The notes under the pieces were generated by a model. The model saw nothing but the letters and a program-made list of their open reading frames with translations, was not told the origin of the DNA and did no database searches. DNA of 64,000 bases, from assembly GCA_965208065.1 (NCBI GenBank), contig OZ242313.1, positions 1 through 64,000 on the forward strand, in the 5' to 3' direction. The stretch is from Bin103 sp002238925 (GTDB lineage: Bacteria; Spirochaetota; Spirochaetia; SZUA-6; Bin103). This document shows positions 62,374-64,000 of the stretch, in pieces. The position numbers and the translations under genes are program-made. The stretch's first letter is position 1, and every line of letters begins with the position of its first letter.

Positions 62374-63201
62374 TCATAGTTGGTAGCTTAGACCTAGTTC
62401 GATGCGGTGTACTAGAAGCGGAAAGGCAATCGCGGAAATAGCCTTGTCTGGACTATCCGGCAGGAACGACAACGCATCAGAGTCGGTCTCTTCGTCGATA
62501 TATGTGGTCTCCAGCGTGCCGAACAACTGATATCCGAGACGAATCGAGAGGCTGTCGACGACCTCCATCGCGACGCCGGCGCCGCCCTGATAGGCAAACC
62601 CCCAGGCCGACTGCGCCGTGGCTTCAAAACTGTCAGGAGCGTTTTTCGGTACGCCGCCGCTGTTTGTTCCCTGGAATGCGCCGAGCCCGAGTCCGACGAA
62701 CGGGGTAAACATTGTGCCGGTGTCGAAGTCGTACCATCCATTTGCCATGATTGCAAAGGTCGTGAAGCTAGGTGGAGTCTCGTAGTCATCCTTGTCTACG
62801 TCAAAGTTCCCGAACGAGTTGTAGTTTGCGCTAAAGTAGGATCCCGTACCTTCGGCACGAAGCGCCCCAAACCGATAACCGATTGCGCCGGCAAGTGCCC
62901 ATCCCATATCGAACCCGTAGTCTATGTCGCCTTCCGCCAGGGTTGGCGTGCCATCTTTCTTGGTTCCACTACTGTCGTAGTAAAACGCCTTGCCATCTTT
63001 CTCGTACCAAATCCCGCCCTTCGCCTTACCGATTTCCGAGATTAGCGCCAAACCGGCGCCGCCCGTAAAGTAGATTCCGGAGCCGGCGGCGTCGGCATCT
63101 TGTGCCGGGACGTCTTGGGCGACGACCCACAAAGGCGAGAACATCGTTAGTACTACTGCAGATATCCAAGTACGAGTCCAGTTGAGGTTTTGCGAGCGCA
63201 T
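62374..63201 (-). CDS. Outer-membrane beta-barrel protein
   Basis: 275 residues from ATG 63201, with AGGAG about ten bases upstream and a signal peptide (ISAVVLTMFSPLWVVAQ). Many amphipathic strands (GIYFTGGAGLALISE, GWALAGAIGYRFGALRAEGTGSYF, FTPFVGLGLGAFQG, IRLGYQLFGTLE) and the C-terminus IELGLSYQL indicate a porin-like barrel, similar in type to surface antigen families. Low GC like its neighbours. Confidence 0.7.
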   Translation of the reverse strand: MRSQNLNWTRTWISAVVLTMFSPLWVVAQDVPAQDADAAGSGIYFTGGAGLALISEIGKAKGGIWYEKDGKAFYYDSSGTKKDGTPTLAEGDIDYGFDMGWALAGAIGYRFGALRAEGTGSYFSANYNSFGNFDVDKDDYETPPSFTTFAIMANGWYDFDTGTMFTPFVGLGLGAFQGTNSGGVPKNAPDSFEATAQSAWGFAYQGGAGVAMEVVDSLSIRLGYQLFGTLETTYIDEETDSDALSFLPDSPDKAISAIAFPLLVHRIELGLSYQL

Positions 63202-63379
63202 CAGAGGCGTCTCCTTTTGTATCAATGTCGCAATTTGAATCTTGAGATTCGGTAGCATCGTAGCCCGAGCGTCTGCACTCAAGAAGTCTTTCTGTGTGAT
63301 TTGTTCGTAATTTGGTGTTGGAGAATGGTGATGGTCTTGTAGTGGCGAAGGGCCACGTTCTGGCATCGCCGCTCCCAGC

Positions 63380-64000
63380 TCATGACATTCTCCGCCTTTC
63401 GAAAAAGACAGGGCCGCTAACGTCGACGATGGCGAGCTGGTCTCCATCCTGCGTGATCACATAACGTAATCCCTGATAGTCGAGCGACATATGCTCAAAA
63501 TAGCCAAGAAGATTCCCTCTATTCAGTTGCGTCTCCACTCCATCGAGGACGAATGCGCCTTCGCGAAATGACAGACTCATGGTTGCTTCTTCTATGGTCG
63601 CGTCGTAGATCAGATAGTGTTCGGTTAGGCATGTGGCCAAACACAACGCGGTACCGTGATACTCTATCCGCACCTCACTGGGAGCAATCTCCAGGGCGCC
63701 ATACAGAGCTCCGGAAGGCTCGTAGATCGCCCAACTTCCTACGATCAGAACCGATGGACGGCCGTGGTCGTGTACCGTGACTGCCTGGTCTACCCCAAAA
63801 CACGAGAGTATCGAACCAATGGCGTTTCTGGCGAACTCGTCGTCCACGGGCGTGGTGATGGTACAACTCGTATATTGGCCAAGCTCATTCCCGTCCAACA
63901 TATCGCCGTCGATCTCCACGGTCTTGAGTTCCAGCGTCACCGTGTTCGGCCCTGAGCCGGTTATCTCTCCGGTAGCGACGAGCCATACCGAGACCGGCTC
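63380..64000 (-). CDS. Hypothetical protein, 5' end beyond the window
   Basis: The frame is open from the window end (64000) to a stop at 63380, at least 206 residues; GTG 63940 is the first start inside but the frame before it (EPVSVWLVATGEITGSG…) is protein-like, so the gene is probably truncated by the window. Mostly beta-rich (CTITTPVDDEF, RPSVLIVGSWAIYE). No family recognised. Confidence 0.55.
   Translation of the reverse strand, partial: EPVSVWLVATGEITGSGPNTVTLELKTVEIDGDMLDGNELGQYTSCTITTPVDDEFARNAIGSILSCFGVDQAVTVHDHGRPSVLIVGSWAIYEPSGALYGALEIAPSEVRIEYHGTALCLATCLTEHYLIYDATIEEATMSLSFREGAFVLDGVETQLNRGNLLGYFEHMSLDYQGLRYVITQDGDQLAIVDVSGPVFFERRRMS

Overview
The window is a 64 kb stretch of high-GC (roughly 65-70% by eye), gene-dense bacterial chromosome. 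Several features point to a diderm bacterium: two predicted outer-membrane beta-barrels, at least eight lipoproteins with clear lipoboxes, an MltD-like murein transglycosylase and a periplasmic Cu/Zn superoxide dismutase. The mixture of sulfatase, CocE hydrolase, Gfo/Idh oxidoreductase, phytanoyl-CoA-dioxygenase-like gene, sugar ABC transporter and a DUF4015 protein resembles large-genome free-living or host-associated spirochaetes. That placement is an inference; there is no rRNA gene here to test it.

Layout. 0-14 kb: a frameshifted PhyH gene, a Uma2 nuclease-fold gene, a TPP riboswitch driving a complete thiamine ABC transporter (thiBPQ), an orphan peptide-type binding protein, a CocE/NonD hydrolase, sodC, a sulfatase and an AlbA_2/ATPase regulator-like gene. 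14-23 kb: a Gfo/Idh oxidoreductase, a lone DDE transposase, a GH43/GH117-like propeller hydrolase, a three-gene sugar ABC importer, a tautomerase and an NAD-dependent epimerase. 23-29.4 kb: a tightly overlapping housekeeping operon, phosphomannomutase - rhomboid - prfA - prmC - rel. 29.4-31.5 kb: a lower-GC pair, an AAA ATPase and a TOPRIM/DUF4435 protein, which looks like a transferred PARIS-type anti-phage module. 31.5-38.6 kb: a coupled envelope operon (beta-barrel, TPR lipoprotein, LysM transglycosylase, SH3-like lipoprotein, ABC-F ATPase). 38.6-52.3 kb: an Ldh_2 dehydrogenase, two tandem paralogous giant lipoproteins with an M30-like metallopeptidase domain, a small lipoprotein, isocitrate dehydrogenase, a DUF4015 protein with a TPR lipoprotein, and a lamin-tail lipoprotein.

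52.3-60.3 kb (minus strand): the tryptophan pathway as trpE - trpGD - trpCF - trpB - trpA - trxA. It is preceded by a small leader ORF with three consecutive Trp codons and a strong terminator hairpin plus U-tract, a classical trp attenuator. trpGD and trpCF are fusions, and the trpCF linker has been expanded by tandem repeats.

60.3-64 kb: a decayed ISAzo13-type transposase, then a lower-GC tail with a Cys-containing lipoprotein, a beta-barrel protein and a gene cut by the window end. Base composition and mobile-element debris suggest this tail and the 29.4-31.5 kb pair are acquired DNA.
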